NCBI RefSeq assembly: GCF_001667015.1
Contig: NZ_LZIS01000092.1
Coordinates: 42,371 to 106,370, forward strand
From: Mycobacterium sp. E3198
GTDB taxonomy: Bacteria > Actinomycetota > Actinomycetes > Mycobacteriales > Mycobacteriaceae
Direction of reading: 5' to 3'
Length of the DNA stretch: 64,000 bases
Of the stretch, positions 1-11,561 are shown piece by piece. Position 1 is the first letter of the stretch; every line of letters starts with the position of its first letter. The position numbers and the translations under genes are program-made. The notes below the pieces were generated by a model that saw only the letters and a program-made list of their open reading frames with translations, made no database searches and was not told where the DNA came from.

Positions 1-145
1 CGGCAAGCAGTTCCTCTACGTCGAGCGGTACATGAAGCTGCTGGCGCCGAAGTGGCAGATGATGTCCGACCCGCAGCTGACCGGTTACTTCGCCAACTTC
101 ATGGTCGAGGTCAGCCGCGAGCACCAAAGCGACGTGGAGGTCTAG
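1..145 (+). CDS. C-terminal end of ABC1/UbiB-like kinase family protein (partial)
   Basis: Open reading from base 2 to the TAG at 143-145 gives a 47-residue tail beginning GKQFLYVERYMKLL and ending in a charged stretch (SREHQSDVEV). The start lies outside the window. In H37Rv the gene directly upstream of lipG, in the same direction, is Rv0647c, an ABC1/AarF/UbiB atypical-kinase protein; the tail and its position 10 bases before lipG fit that. The assignment rests on synteny plus a short tail, because none of the kinase motifs are in the window. Confidence 0.7.
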   Translation, partial: GKQFLYVERYMKLLAPKWQMMSDPQLTGYFANFMVEVSREHQSDVEV

Positions 146-155
146 GGTCGACCCG

Positions 156-1061
156 ATGGAAATCCGCACCGGCCATGCCATTTCGGGCGACCTGAAGCTG
201 TACTACGAGGACATGGGCGACGTCGATCACCCGCCCGTGCTGCTGATCATGGGGCTGGGCGCCCAGCTGCTGCTGTGGCGAACCGGGTTCTGCGAGAAGC
301 TCGTCGCCGAGGGCCTGCGCGTCATCCGGTACGACAATCGCGACGTCGGGCTGTCCGACAAGACGCCGCGGGCGGGCGCCGGTGCGCCCCTGGTGCCGCG
401 GCTGCTGCGGTTCTGGTTCGGGCTGCGCGGCGAGGCGGCCTACGCGCTGGAAGACCTGGCCGACGACGCCGCGGCCGTGCTGGATCAGCTGGGCATCGAA
501 CGCGCCCACATCGTCGGGGCGTCGATGGGGGGCATGATCGCGCAGGTCTTCGCGGGGCGGTTCGCCGAGCGGACCAGCAGCCTGGCGGTCATCTTCTCCA
601 GCAACAATCGCCCGTTCCTGCCGCCCCCGGCGCCGCGCGCCCTGCTGGCGGTCCTCAAAGGCCCGCCGCCCGGTTCCCCCCGCGAGGTGATCGTCGACAA
701 CGTCGTGCGCGTCACCAAGATCACCGGCAGCCCGCGCTACCAGCCACCCGAGCAACAGGTCCGGGCCGAGGCGATCGAGGGCTACGAACGCAGCTACTAT
801 CCGTGGGGCGTCGCGCGGCACTTCAGCGCGATCATGGCCAGCGGCAGCCTGCTCGGCTACAACCGGCGGACGGTCGCACCGACCGTGGTGCTGCACGGCC
901 GGGCCGATAAACTGATGCGTCCATCGGGCGGACGCGCGGTCGCACGCGCCATCGACGGCGCTCGACTATTCTTGTTCGACGGGATGGGCCACGACCTGCC
1001 TCAGCAACTGTGGGATCGGTTGATCAGCGTGCTGACGAGCAACTTCGCCGACGCCGGCTGA
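156..1061 (+). CDS. lipG: Alpha/beta hydrolase, lipase/esterase LipG
   Basis: A 301-residue alpha/beta-hydrolase-fold esterase, the same length as H37Rv LipG (Rv0646c). The nucleophile elbow GASMGG places the catalytic serine at about residue 123. HGRADKL supplies the acid near Asp251 and GMGHDL the histidine near His279, so the triad is complete. No signal peptide or membrane segment is seen. It lies 10 bases after the preceding kinase-like gene and just ahead of the mycolate methyltransferases, the standard mycobacterial order. A role in lipid or ester turnover is known for the family; the natural substrate cannot be read from sequence. Confidence 0.9.
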   Translation: MEIRTGHAISGDLKLYYEDMGDVDHPPVLLIMGLGAQLLLWRTGFCEKLVAEGLRVIRYDNRDVGLSDKTPRAGAGAPLVPRLLRFWFGLRGEAAYALEDLADDAAAVLDQLGIERAHIVGASMGGMIAQVFAGRFAERTSSLAVIFSSNNRPFLPPPAPRALLAVLKGPPPGSPREVIVDNVVRVTKITGSPRYQPPEQQVRAEAIEGYERSYYPWGVARHFSAIMASGSLLGYNRRTVAPTVVLHGRADKLMRPSGGRAVARAIDGARLFLFDGMGHDLPQQLWDRLISVLTSNFADAG

Positions 1062-2012
<951 letters not shown>

Positions 2013-2020
2013 AGCGATCC

Positions 2021-2884
2021 ATGGCCAAGGATCTGACACCGCACTTCGACGACGTGCAGGCGCACTACGACCTGTCGGACGACTTTTTCCGGCTGTTCCT
2101 GGACCCCACCCAGACCTACAGCTGCGCCTACTTCGAGCGCGACGACATGACTTTGGAAGAGGCGCAGCTCGCCAAGATCGACCTGGCGCTGGGCAAGCTG
2201 GGCTTGCGGGCCGGGATGACGCTGCTCGACGTCGGCTGCGGCTGGGGCGCCACCATGCGCCGGGCGGTGGAGAAGTATGACGTCAACGTCGTCGGCCTGA
2301 CGCTGTCGAAGAACCAGGCTGCGCACGTGCAGAAGTCGTTCGACGACATGGACACCCCGCGCACCAGGCGAGTTCTGCTGGCCGGCTGGGAGCAGTTCGA
2401 CGAGCCCGTCGACCGCATCGTGTCGATCGGCGCGTTCGAGCACTTCGGCCACGAGCGCTACGACGACTTCTTCGCGATGGCGCGGCGCGTCCTGCCCGCT
2501 GACGGAGTGATGCTGCTGCACACGATCACCGGCCTCACCGGGCCGCAGTGCATCGAGCGCGGCATACCGCTGACGTTCGAGATGGCGCGGTTCATCAAGT
2601 TCATCGTGACCGAGATCTTTCCGGGCGGGCGGCTGCCGTCGATCGAGATGGTGGGCGAGCGCTCGGCCGAGGCGGGATTTACGCTGACCCGCCGCCAGTC
2701 GCTGCAGCCGCACTACGCGAGGACGCTGGACCTGTGGGCGCAGGCCCTGCAGGAGCACCGGGACGAGGCCATCGCGATCCAATCCGAAGAGGTCTACGAG
2801 CGGTACATGAAATACCTGACTGGCTGCGCGAACGCGTTCCGTACCGGCTACATCGACGTCAATCAGTTCACTCTGGAGAAATAG
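2021..2884 (+). CDS. mmaA2: Mycolic acid methyltransferase MmaA2 (cyclopropane synthase)
   Basis: A 287-residue paralogue with SAM motif LDVGCGWGA, active-site Cys in YSCAYF and the EHFGHERY segment of the carbocation/bicarbonate site. MmaA2 of M. tuberculosis introduces cyclopropanes into mycolates (proximal in alpha-, cis in methoxymycolates). Assigned by length (H37Rv MmaA2 is 287 aa) and second place in the cluster. It begins 8 bases after the mmaA1 stop, so the two are probably co-transcribed. Specificity among paralogues is inferred from order, as the four proteins share most residues. Confidence 0.9.
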   Translation: MAKDLTPHFDDVQAHYDLSDDFFRLFLDPTQTYSCAYFERDDMTLEEAQLAKIDLALGKLGLRAGMTLLDVGCGWGATMRRAVEKYDVNVVGLTLSKNQAAHVQKSFDDMDTPRTRRVLLAGWEQFDEPVDRIVSIGAFEHFGHERYDDFFAMARRVLPADGVMLLHTITGLTGPQCIERGIPLTFEMARFIKFIVTEIFPGGRLPSIEMVGERSAEAGFTLTRRQSLQPHYARTLDLWAQALQEHRDEAIAIQSEEVYERYMKYLTGCANAFRTGYIDVNQFTLEK

Positions 2885-3027
2885 CCGTGGCGCGCGTCAC
2901 ACTGGGAAACGGGCCAGCCGAGAAACCCCGGGGCGCGCGACTTCAAACGTAAGGGATGGGGCCGGCCGCGTGTAGGGTGCCGGGCAACGGCATCGAGCCA
3001 AGGTGCCGGTCCAGTCGGGAGGACACC

Positions 3028-3909
3028 ATGTTCGAGAATCGGGTGGGGGCCACGCTTAAGCGGTCGAACCTCGACAATGTCCAGTCGCACTACGACCTGT
3101 CGAACGAATTCTTCGCCCTTTTCGTTGACCCGACCCGCACCTACAGCTGCGCGTACTTCCCGCGCGAGGGCATGACCCTGCACGAGGCGCAGCTCGCCAA
3201 GCTCGACCTCTCGCTCGACAAGCTGGGACTGCAGCCGGGGATGACGCTGCTCGACGTGGGCTGCGGGTGGGGGTCGGTGATGAAGCGCGCCGTCGAGCGC
3301 TACGACGTCAATGTCGTCGGGCTGACCCTGTCGAAGAATCAGCACGCGTACTGCCAGCAGGTGCTCGACGGGATCGACAGCAACCGCTCGCGACGGGTTC
3401 TGCTGCGCGACTGGGCCGAGTTCGACGAGCAAGTGGACCGCATCGTCGTCATCGAGGCGTTGGAACACTTCGGCTTTCACCGCTACGACGATTTCTTCAA
3501 GTTCACCTACAACGCCCTGCCCGACGACGGCGTCGTGATGCTGCACTCGATCACCGGGCTGCACGTCAAGCAGGTCTTGGAGCGCGGCCTCCCCATGACC
3601 ATGGAGATGGCGAAGTTCATGAGGTTCATCGTCACCGACATCTTCCCAGGCGGCCGGCTGCCGACGATCGAGACCGTCGAGGAGCACGCCGAGAAGGTCG
3701 GCTTCAAGGTGACCCACCGCCAGTCGTTGCAACTGGACTTCGCCAAGACCCTGGACTTCTGGGCCGAGGCCCTCGAGGCGCACAGGGACGAGGCCATCAC
3801 CATTCAGTCCGAAGAGGTCTACGAGATGTACATGAAGTATCTGACCGGGTGCGCCAGGGTGTTCCGCACGGGTTACGTCGACTGCAACCAGTTCACGCTG
3901 GAGAAGTGA
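3028..3909 (+). CDS. mmaA3: Methoxy mycolic acid synthase MmaA3
   Basis: A 293-residue mycolate O-methyltransferase, identical in length to H37Rv MmaA3 (Rv0643c). It methylates the hydroxyl made by MmaA4 to give methoxymycolates. SAM motif LDVGCGWGS is at residues 75-83. Gly98 (in VVGLT) is present; substitution of this residue is the known cause of methoxymycolate loss in some BCG strains. The start at 3028 follows AGTCGGGAGGACACC. The 143-base gap after mmaA2 could hold its own promoter, though I see no strong one. Appears intact and functional. Confidence 0.91.
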   Translation: MFENRVGATLKRSNLDNVQSHYDLSNEFFALFVDPTRTYSCAYFPREGMTLHEAQLAKLDLSLDKLGLQPGMTLLDVGCGWGSVMKRAVERYDVNVVGLTLSKNQHAYCQQVLDGIDSNRSRRVLLRDWAEFDEQVDRIVVIEALEHFGFHRYDDFFKFTYNALPDDGVVMLHSITGLHVKQVLERGLPMTMEMAKFMRFIVTDIFPGGRLPTIETVEEHAEKVGFKVTHRQSLQLDFAKTLDFWAEALEAHRDEAITIQSEEVYEMYMKYLTGCARVFRTGYVDCNQFTLEK

Positions 3910-3996
3910 GCTTCGGTATCGTTGCGCGTCAGACAACGCCACGACGCGCACCCGCGTTGCGGGCGGTGAACCTCATTCCAGGAGAACAAGGCGAGA

Positions 3997-4890
3997 ATGG
4001 CTGAGCAACCGACCGGCCCGACGAAGACGCGGACCCGCTCCGAAGACATCCAGGCCCACTACGACGTCTCGGACGACTTCTTCGCCTTATTTCAGGACCC
4101 GACTCGGATCTACAGCTGCGCCTACTTCGAGCCGCCGGACCTCACGCTCGAACAAGCCCAGATCGCCAAGGTCGACCTCAACCTCGACAAACTGGATCTC
4201 AAGCCCGGCATGACGCTGCTGGACATCGGCTGCGGGTGGGGTTCCACCATGAAGCGCGCGGTCGAGAAGTACGACGTCAACGTCATCGGCCTGACCCTGT
4301 CGAAGAACCAGTACGCCCGCTGCGAGCAGGTGCTCGGTGAGATCGACACCGACCGCTCACGTGAAGTGCGGCTGCACGGCTGGGAGGACTTCACCGATCC
4401 GGTCGACCGGATCGTGTCGATCGAGGCGTTCGAGCATTTCGGGCACGAAAACTACCCGGATTTCTTCAAGCGGTGTTTCGACATCATGCCCGACGACGGC
4501 CGGATGACCATTCAGAGCAGCGTCAGTTACCACCCGTACGAGATGGCCGCCCGCGGAAAAAAGATCACTTTCGAGACGGTGCGGTTCATCAAATTCATTG
4601 TCACCGAGATCTTCCCGGGCGGCCGGCTGCCGTCCACCGAGATGATGGTCGAACACGGCGAGAAGGCGGGTTTCACTGTCCCCGAACCACTTTCGCTGCG
4701 GCCGCACTACATCAAGACGCTGCACATCTGGGGCGACACGCTGGAGTCCAACAAGGACAAGGCCATCGAGGTCACCTCCGAAGAGGTCTACGAGCGGTAC
4801 ATGAAATACCTGCGCGGCTGCGAGCACTACTTCGACTACGAGTTGCTCGACTGCAGCCTGGTGACCTACCTCAAGCCGGGCGCCGCCTAA
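3997..4890 (+). CDS. mmaA4: Hydroxymycolate synthase MmaA4 (Hma)
   Basis: A 297-residue paralogue (H37Rv MmaA4 is 301 aa) that adds the methyl and hydroxyl groups from which keto- and methoxymycolates derive. N-terminal Thr/Lys-rich tail, then the core with [15 protein letters not shown] and EHFGHENY. It ends with a distinct [13 protein letters not shown] tail, unlike the NQFTLEK ending of MmaA2/3. RBS AGGAG lies about 15 bases upstream. The next gene starts 82 bases later and is unrelated, so the mycolate cluster ends here. With mmaA3 it predicts oxygenated mycolates. Confidence 0.92.
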   Translation: MAEQPTGPTKTRTRSEDIQAHYDVSDDFFALFQDPTRIYSCAYFEPPDLTLEQAQIAKVDLNLDKLDLKPGMTLLDIGCGWGSTMKRAVEKYDVNVIGLTLSKNQYARCEQVLGEIDTDRSREVRLHGWEDFTDPVDRIVSIEAFEHFGHENYPDFFKRCFDIMPDDGRMTIQSSVSYHPYEMAARGKKITFETVRFIKFIVTEIFPGGRLPSTEMMVEHGEKAGFTVPEPLSLRPHYIKTLHIWGDTLESNKDKAIEVTSEEVYERYMKYLRGCEHYFDYELLDCSLVTYLKPGAA

Positions 4891-4972
4891 CTGTCGGATC
4901 GGGGCTGCGCCGTTCGTCGAGTAGGTAGAGAGTGGAACACAGGGTTTCGCTCGCTACCGGAGGTGACGACAC

Positions 4973-5671
4973 ATGCAGTACTTCGCGCTGTTGATCGGCC
5001 AGGAGCAAGACCGCTCACCCGACGATGCGGCCGCCGCGATGGCGGAATGGGAGGGCTTCCACGCCAAAGCCGGCCCCGCCATCAAATCCGGGGATGCGCT
5101 GGCCCCCGCTGCCGCGGCGGTGGTCATCACCGGCGGGCCGGACGCGCCGGTGATCACCGACGGGCCCTTCGCCGAGGCCGCGGAGGTGGCCTGCGGCTAC
5201 TACGTGTTCGAGGCCGAGAACCTCGACGAGGCGCTGGCGCTGGCGCGCGACGTCCCGCTCGCCAAGTTCGGGGCCGTGGAGGTGTGGCCTGCGGTCCACT
5301 CGATCGAGCTGTCCCGCAAGCTCACCGGCAACGACTGGCTCGCGCTGCTGCTGGAGCCGGCCGAATCCGCGCACACACCGGGCACACCGGAGTGGGAGGC
5401 TGTGGCGGCAAAGCACGTTGACCTGCACGCGGCCGCGGGCGAGCACATCATCGGCGGTGCCGCGTTGCACGACCGGTCCACGGCCACGACCGTGCGGGTG
5501 CGCAACGGCGAGACGCTGATCACCGACGGCCCCTATGCGGAGGGTGCCGAAATCGCCACGGGGATTTACCTTCTCAGCGCCGCGGATCGCGACGAGGCTG
5601 TCAAGCTCGCTTCGATGATCCCCGCCTCGACCGTGCAGGTGCGCCAGCTGGCCGGGGTGTCCGGGCTCTAG
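4973..5671 (+). CDS. DGPF-domain (YCII-related) protein, two tandem domains
   Basis: A 232-residue cytosolic protein made of two YCII/DGPF repeats. ITDGPFAEAAE lies in the first half (about residues 58-68) and LITDGPYAEGAE in the second (about 181-192), each followed by a Gly-Tyr/aromatic strand and a Leu/Ala-rich helix. Start ATG follows GGAGGTGACGACAC. It lies 8 bases upstream of an ECF sigma factor. DGPF proteins are the genetic partners of ECF42 sigma factors in actinobacteria; their biochemical role is unknown. The pair is absent between mmaA4 and rplA in H37Rv. Confidence 0.85.
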   Translation: MQYFALLIGQEQDRSPDDAAAAMAEWEGFHAKAGPAIKSGDALAPAAAAVVITGGPDAPVITDGPFAEAAEVACGYYVFEAENLDEALALARDVPLAKFGAVEVWPAVHSIELSRKLTGNDWLALLLEPAESAHTPGTPEWEAVAAKHVDLHAAAGEHIIGGAALHDRSTATTVRVRNGETLITDGPYAEGAEIATGIYLLSAADRDEAVKLASMIPASTVQVRQLAGVSGL

Positions 5672-5679
5672 ATGCGCGA

Positions 5680-6897
5680 ATGACCAGCCTGGACGGCGTC
5701 TTCCGTCGCGAATGGGGACCCGCCGTCGCCGCGCTCGCGCGGTGGTCCGGCGACCTCTCGATCGCGGAGGACGCCGTCCAGGAAGCGTGCGCCGAGGCGC
5801 TGCGCGCCTGGCCGCGCGACGGGATGCCGGACAGTCCCGGCGGCTGGCTGATGACCGTGGCGCGCAACCGCGCCCGCGATCGGCTGCGACGCGAGGCGGC
5901 GCGTCCCGGGAAGGAAATGGCGGCGGTGATGGACGAGATCCTGACGCGCACCGACGGCACCGACCCGCATCCGGTCCGCGACGACGAGCTGCGGATGATG
6001 TTCACCTGCGCGCACCCGGCGCTGGACCGGCCGTCGCAGCTGGCGCTCACGCTGCGGCTGGTGTCGGGGTTGACCGTCGGCGAGATCGCCCGCGCGCTGC
6101 TGCAGAGAGAGGCGGCGATCGGTCAGCGAATCACGCGGGCCAAGAACAAGGTTCGGCATGCGAACATCCCGCTGCGGGTGCCGCCCGCCGAGCTGCTGGG
6201 AGAGCGCACGCCGCACGTGCTCGCCTGCATCTACTCGGTTTTCACCGAGGGCTATTGGTCGACGGCGGGCCCGTCGGCGATTCGGGACGAACTGTGCGAC
6301 GAGGGGGTCCGGCTGGCCGGGGAGTTGTGCGCGCTGATGCCGCACGAGCTGGAGGCGCACGCCCTGGCCGCCCTGGTGCTGCTGCATGATTCGCGTAGGG
6401 CGACCCGGGTCGACTCCGCCGGTGCCCTGGTACCCCTTGACGAGCAGGACCGTCGCCGATGGGACCGCGGGCGCATTGCCCGCGGGCTGGACCGGTTGCG
6501 GCGGGCCGAGGGGTCGACGGGCCCGTATCTGCCGCAGGCGGTGATCGCCGCGCTGCACGCGACGGCGCCGTCCTGGGAGGGCACGGACTGGGTCACCATC
6601 TGCGCGGCCTACGAGCGGTTGCTGCAGATCACCGACTCACCGGTGGTGCGCGCCAATCGCGCGCTGGCCATCGGCTTGCGCGACGGGCCCGACGCCGGCC
6701 TGGCGGCCCTGGACTCGGTCGCGCACGATCCGCGGCTGGGCCGGTCGAACCTTCTCGCGACGGTGCGCGCCGATCTGCTGCGGCGCGCCGAGCGGCGCGC
6801 GGAGGCCGCGCGGTGGTACCGAACGGCGTTGGAGTCCAACGGCTCTGAGCCGGGCCGCGACTTCTTGCGGCGGCGCATCGCCGAATGCGGGGGCTAG
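5680..6897 (+). CDS. ECF42-type RNA polymerase sigma factor with long C-terminal extension
   Basis: A 405-residue ECF sigma factor. Region 2 is at about residues 10-75 ([13 protein letters not shown], then [14 protein letters not shown]) and region 4 at about 120-165 ([13 protein letters not shown]). About 240 further residues follow, beginning with [11 protein letters not shown], the extension typical of ECF42 members. These lack a classical anti-sigma factor and are co-encoded with DGPF proteins; the extension is thought to be needed for activity. Its 8-base spacing after the DGPF gene supports co-transcription. It converges on rplA and the two TAG stops share the same CTAG. Confidence 0.88.
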   Translation: MTSLDGVFRREWGPAVAALARWSGDLSIAEDAVQEACAEALRAWPRDGMPDSPGGWLMTVARNRARDRLRREAARPGKEMAAVMDEILTRTDGTDPHPVRDDELRMMFTCAHPALDRPSQLALTLRLVSGLTVGEIARALLQREAAIGQRITRAKNKVRHANIPLRVPPAELLGERTPHVLACIYSVFTEGYWSTAGPSAIRDELCDEGVRLAGELCALMPHELEAHALAALVLLHDSRRATRVDSAGALVPLDEQDRRRWDRGRIARGLDRLRRAEGSTGPYLPQAVIAALHATAPSWEGTDWVTICAAYERLLQITDSPVVRANRALAIGLRDGPDAGLAALDSVAHDPRLGRSNLLATVRADLLRRAERRAEAARWYRTALESNGSEPGRDFLRRRIAECGG

Positions 6898-7601
6898 GCC
6901 TCGGCGAAGTTGCGGGTGACGGCCGGGTCCACCGGAATGCCGGGTCCCGTGGTCGTCGACACCGTGATCTTCTTCAGGTAGCGGCCCTTCGACGACGACG
7001 GCTTGAGCCGCAGCACCTCGTCGATCGCGGCGCCATAGTTCTCCGCCAGGCTCTTCTCGTCGAACGACGCCTTGCCGATGACGAAGTGCAGGTTGGCCTG
7101 CTTGTCCACGCGGAAGTTGATCTTGCCGCCCTTGATGTCGGCCACGGCCTTGGCGACGTCGGGGGTGACGGTACCGGTCTTCGGGTTCGGCATCAGGCCG
7201 CGCGGGCCCAGGATGCGGGCGATGCGACCGACCTTGGCCATCTGGTCGGGGGTGGCGATCGCCGCGTCGAAGTCCAGGAACCCGCCCTGGATCTTCTCGA
7301 TCAGGTCGTCGCTGCCGACGATGTCGGCGCCGGCCGCCTGGGCCTGCTCGGCCTTGTCGCCGACGGCGAACACCGCGACCCGGGCCGTCTTGCCGGTGCC
7401 GTGCGGCAGGTTGACGGTGCCGCGGACCATCTGGTCGGCCTTGCGCGGGTCGACGCCGAGCCGGATCGCCACCTCGACGGTCGCGTCCTGCTTGGCCGAC
7501 GACGTCTCCTTGGCGAGCTTGGCCGCCTCCAGCGGGCTGTATAGGTTGTTGCGGTCCACCTTCTCGGCGGCGGCGCGAAATGCCTTGCTGTTCTTGCTCA
7601 T
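6894..7601 (-). CDS. rplA: 50S ribosomal protein L1
   Basis: A 235-residue L1, the usual mycobacterial length, with the conserved [15 protein letters not shown] segment. L1 binds 23S rRNA at the L1 stalk and can repress its own mRNA. Start at 7601 gives [15 protein letters not shown]. Downstream of rplK with a 68-base gap, so part of a secE-nusG-rplK-rplA transcription unit. Its TAG stop overlaps the TAG stop of the convergent sigma-factor gene in one CTAG palindrome, and no hairpin terminator separates the two. Confidence 0.97.
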   Translation of the reverse strand: MSKNSKAFRAAAEKVDRNNLYSPLEAAKLAKETSSAKQDATVEVAIRLGVDPRKADQMVRGTVNLPHGTGKTARVAVFAVGDKAEQAQAAGADIVGSDDLIEKIQGGFLDFDAAIATPDQMAKVGRIARILGPRGLMPNPKTGTVTPDVAKAVADIKGGKINFRVDKQANLHFVIGKASFDEKSLAENYGAAIDEVLRLKPSSSKGRYLKKITVSTTTGPGIPVDPAVTRNFAEA

Positions 7602-7669
7602 TGATTCATCCAATCCGATGTTGGGTCGTGGTTGGCGGGCCGAAGCTGGCCCTCCCACGGCGTGACTTG

Positions 7670-8098
7670 CTACTCGACGGTGATGCCCATCGACCGGGCG
7701 GTGCCGGCGATGATCTTGGCGGCGGCGTCGATGTCGTTGGCGTTGAGGTCGGCCTTCTTGGTCTCGGCGATCTCCTTGACCTGATCCCAGCTGACCTTGG
7801 CGACCTTGGTCTTGTGCGGCTCGGCCGAGCCCTTGCCGACGCCGGCGGCCTTGAGCAGCAGCTTGGCGGCGGGCGGCGTCTTCAGCGCGAACGTGAAGCT
7901 ACGGTCCTCGTAGACCGTGATCTCCACCGGGATGACGTTGCCACGCTGGTTTTCCGTGGCGGCGTTGTACGCCTTGCAGAACTCCATGATGTTGACGCCG
8001 TGCTGGCCGAGCGCGGGCCCGACCGGCGGGGCGGGGTTGGCCTGCCCGGCCTGAATCTGGAGCTTGATCAGCCCAACGACTTTCTTCTTCGGGGCCAT
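7670..8098 (-). CDS. rplK: 50S ribosomal protein L11
   Basis: A 142-residue L11, beginning [15 protein letters not shown] and containing the [16 protein letters not shown] loop diagnostic of the family. L11 forms the base of the GTPase-associated stalk and is required for RelA-type activation. It lies 38 bases downstream of nusG. Length and sequence are fully standard. Confidence 0.97.
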   Translation of the reverse strand: MAPKKKVVGLIKLQIQAGQANPAPPVGPALGQHGVNIMEFCKAYNAATENQRGNVIPVEITVYEDRSFTFALKTPPAAKLLLKAAGVGKGSAEPHKTKVAKVSWDQVKEIAETKKADLNANDIDAAAKIIAGTARSMGITVE

Positions 8099-8136
8099 GA
8101 GAGTTGTGCGTTCCTTCTCTGTGGGGTTAACGGGGA

Positions 8137-8964
<828 letters not shown>

Positions 8965-8970
8965 TCAGGC

Positions 8971-9432
8971 TCAGCCGAACACCAGCAGCACGAGCTTGGC
9001 CAGGCCGAAATCCGCCAGGCCCACCAGCGCCACCATGAAGGCGAGAAACGCCAACACCACCGAGGTGTAGGTGAGCATCTGCTTGCGGTTCGGCCAGATC
9101 ACCTTCCGCATCTCCGCAACGACCTGCTTGAGGTAGTTGTAGACGAACACGAACGGGTTGGCCGAACGGTCGCCGGGCTTCCGCGGCTTCTTGCCGGCCT
9201 TGGCCTTCTTGGCCGCCTTCTTGGCCTTGCCGTCCTTGGCGTCCTCGGCCTCGTCCGGCGCCTGGACGTCGACATCGTCGGCATCGGCGACGCGCTGCCG
9301 CGACCGCTTGCCGGTCGGCCGTTGCGGCCGCGACGTGGTCACCAAGGCCGTCCGACCGCCGCTGTCGCGGCTCTCCTCGGTGTCGCCGCCGTCGCGTGCG
9401 GCGTCGTTGGCTGCGTCGCCCTCGTCGCTCAC
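8971..9432 (-). CDS. secE: Preprotein translocase subunit SecE
   Basis: A 153-residue SecE. The N-terminal ~90 residues are charged and Lys/Ala-rich ([17 protein letters not shown]), the usual mycobacterial extension. The core has one amphipathic helix ([14 protein letters not shown]) and a single C-terminal membrane span ([19 protein letters not shown]). SecE clamps SecY in the translocon. The start is GTG. It lies between tRNA-Trp and nusG as in other mycobacteria. Confidence 0.95.
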   Translation of the reverse strand: MSDEGDAANDAARDGGDTEESRDSGGRTALVTTSRPQRPTGKRSRQRVADADDVDVQAPDEAEDAKDGKAKKAAKKAKAGKKPRKPGDRSANPFVFVYNYLKQVVAEMRKVIWPNRKQMLTYTSVVLAFLAFMVALVGLADFGLAKLVLLVFG

Positions 9433-9579
9433 CGCATGCTCCTTTGTTTGCTATCTCCCGCGGGCCGTCCCACGTGATGGTGCACTTCCCTACCAGTGTC
9501 CACCATGGCACGGCTTCGCCGTCATGTCCGACTCCTCCTCAGGCCGTTCCGGCCTGCATCGTCGTCGGACGGCCGTCTG

Positions 9580-9652
<73 letters not shown>

Positions 9653-9796
9653 TCGCGGTTGGCAGGCCAACCTGCGCTTACCTGCCGGGGCTTACATGAC
9701 ACGCGCGCTCCCCGAATGCTCGAATCCCGGAAAGCGCGCTGATGCTGGGAAAACCCCGAGGTCCGAGTGTACATCGGTACAGGAGTCAGATACTAA

Positions 9797-10297
9797 TTAC
9801 GCGGTTCTGACGACCTGCCCGGATTCCTTGTCCCACCTGAGCTGGATTGAGTCGTCACCCTCGTGTCCCATCAGCGTGGTGTAGGCGACCAGGATCAGCT
9901 CGCCGTTTTGATTGGTGCAGGTGTTCTCGGTGACGACGATGTCGGCGCCGAAACGCTCATTCACCGATTGGATGTCCATCCTGCCGTAGAGCCTGTCGCC
10001 CACAAATATCGGTTTGTGGTAGACGAACCGCTGGTCGACCTGGACGATCTGCATGGTCTCCATGCCGACGTCGACATTCCGGAAGAAGTCATCCTGGATG
10101 ATCTTCGCGAAGATCGACACAAAAGTTAACGGTGCCATGATGGCGTGGTAGCCCAGTTCGGCGGCCGCTGCCTCGTCGAAGCACGCCGGATCGTCGCACT
10201 TGATCGCCCGCGCGAATCCGCGAACTTGCTCACGGCCCACTTCGAAATAGTCCGGGTACTTCCAGCTCATTCCGCGGACGTCGGTTTTGAGCGCCAT
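9797..10297 (-). CDS. hadC: (3R)-hydroxyacyl-ACP dehydratase subunit HadC
   Basis: A 166-residue MaoC-like N-terminal hot-dog protein (Rv0637 homologue). It pairs with catalytic HadB to form HadBC, which dehydrates longer beta-hydroxyacyl-AcpM intermediates in FAS-II during meromycolate elongation. It lacks the Asp/His dyad of HadB and resembles HadA throughout (MSWKYPDYFEV, IMAPLTFVSIF, QIVQVDQRFVY), as expected for a substrate-binding subunit. It starts 3 bases after the hadB stop. Presence of hadC is typical of mycolate-producing mycobacteria. Confidence 0.95.
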   Translation of the reverse strand: MALKTDVRGMSWKYPDYFEVGREQVRGFARAIKCDDPACFDEAAAAELGYHAIMAPLTFVSIFAKIIQDDFFRNVDVGMETMQIVQVDQRFVYHKPIFVGDRLYGRMDIQSVNERFGADIVVTENTCTNQNGELILVAYTTLMGHEGDDSIQLRWDKESGQVVRTA

Positions 10298-10300
10298 GTC

Positions 10301-10729
10301 CTAGGCCAGATTCGCCGACGCGATGGCCCGGCCGAAGATCTTCTTGCCACCGGTGGTCGCCGTGAGGGCGATCGTCACCGACTTGCTCTCCGGGTCGACC
10401 GACTTCACCCGGCCACTGAAGACCAGCTCGGCGCCTTTGCCGTCGTTGGGGACCGGCACCACGGCGGTGAACCGCACGTTGTACTCGGTGACCGCACCGG
10501 GATCACCGACCCACGAGGTGACGTAGCCGCCGCCCAGCCCCATCGTCAGCATGCCGTGGGCGATCGCGGTGTCCAGCCCGACGATCTTGGCGATCTCGTC
10601 GTCCCAGTGGATCGGGTTGAGATCGCCCGAGACACCCGCGTAGTTCACCAGATCCTGACGGGTCAGCGGGTAAGTCTTCTCCGGCAGCTTGTCGCCCACT
10701 TTTACCGAACTGAACTCACGCAGTGGCAT
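10301..10729 (-). CDS. hadB: (3R)-hydroxyacyl-ACP dehydratase catalytic subunit HadB
   Basis: A 142-residue hot-dog hydratase/dehydratase, the length of H37Rv HadB. The catalytic dyad is visible in GDLNPIHWDD as Asp36 and His41. It acts with HadA or HadC in the FAS-II cycle and is essential in mycobacteria. The start at 10729 (MPLREFSSVKVGD) matches the family and overlaps the end of hadA by 14 bases, so hadA and hadB are probably translationally coupled. Confidence 0.96.
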   Translation of the reverse strand: MPLREFSSVKVGDKLPEKTYPLTRQDLVNYAGVSGDLNPIHWDDEIAKIVGLDTAIAHGMLTMGLGGGYVTSWVGDPGAVTEYNVRFTAVVPVPNDGKGAELVFSGRVKSVDPESKSVTIALTATTGGKKIFGRAIASANLA

Positions 10730-11195
10730 CAGAAAATCCCTTTTCTCCATCCTCGCCAGCACGGCCCGCCAGGGTCGTGTAGGTCTCCTGCACAATGTCA
10801 CCGGCTTCGTCGGTGATGATGTTCTTGGTCACGATGATCTGAGTGCCGTGCGACTCGCGCACCGAATCCACATAGACGTCGCAGTACAACTTGTCGCCCG
10901 CCACGATTGGCTTCAAAAACTTCAACACCTGATCGACCTGGACAATCTGCGCGTCCTCGACCGCGATCTTGGCGTGTTGGAAGAACGCCGACTGAGCCTT
11001 GTAGCCGAATACGCAGATGAACGTCAGCGGGGCGAGCAGTCCCTTGTAGCCCAAGTCGGCGGCCGCGTCCTCCTCGAAGAACGCGGCGTCGTCGTTCTGC
11101 ACCGCTATCGCGTGCTCGCGGATCTTCTCGCGCTCCACCACGTAGTAATCGGGATAGCGGTAGTGCATCCCCATGATTCTCGTGCTCAACGACAC
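10716..11195 (-). CDS. hadA: (3R)-hydroxyacyl-ACP dehydratase subunit HadA
   Basis: A 159-residue hot-dog subunit (Rv0635 homologue). It binds the acyl chain and partners HadB in HadAB, which handles earlier FAS-II elongation steps. Characteristic segments are GMHYRYPDYYVVEREK, LLAPLTFICVFGYKAQ and LYCDVYVDSVRE. HadA of M. tuberculosis carries Cys61, the residue modified by activated thiacetazone and isoxyl; a cysteine is present here in LTFICVFGY at the corresponding place. First gene of hadABC, 45 bases after rpmG. Confidence 0.95.
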   Translation of the reverse strand: MSLSTRIMGMHYRYPDYYVVEREKIREHAIAVQNDDAAFFEEDAAADLGYKGLLAPLTFICVFGYKAQSAFFQHAKIAVEDAQIVQVDQVLKFLKPIVAGDKLYCDVYVDSVRESHGTQIIVTKNIITDEAGDIVQETYTTLAGRAGEDGEKGFSDATA

Positions 11196-11240
11196 GGCTA
11201 CAGAACCTACCCAGTCGGTCTCGATAAATGCTTACGGAGG

Positions 11241-11408
11241 CTAACGTGTCTCCCGGTGCGCCTGGTGCTTGCCGCAGTTCGGGCAGAACTTCTTCAGCTC
11301 CATCCGGTCGGGGTCATTGCGGCGGTTCTTCTTGGTGATGTAGTTACGGTGCTTGCACACCTCACATGCCAAGGTGATCTTCGGCCGCACGTCGGTACTG
11401 GAAGCCAT
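11241..11408 (-). CDS. rpmG: 50S ribosomal protein L33
   Basis: A 55-residue L33 ([20 protein letters not shown]...), corresponding to H37Rv RpmG2. Four cysteines form the zinc site: CEVC near residues 15-18 and CPNC near 42-45, so this is the zinc-containing C+ form. It starts between tRNA-Met and hadA. Upstream AGAGCAGAGAGAACGG is purine-rich and can serve as ribosome-binding site. Confidence 0.95.
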   Translation of the reverse strand: MASSTDVRPKITLACEVCKHRNYITKKNRRNDPDRMELKKFCPNCGKHQAHRETR

Positions 11409-11451
11409 GTCCGTTCTCTCTGCTCTCTAGAAAATTCACATTGTTCTGTTG

Positions 11452-11525
<74 letters not shown>

Positions 11526-11561
11526 TCTGGTGCGCGCCGCCTGCCAGCTCGGCGTCCGCCG

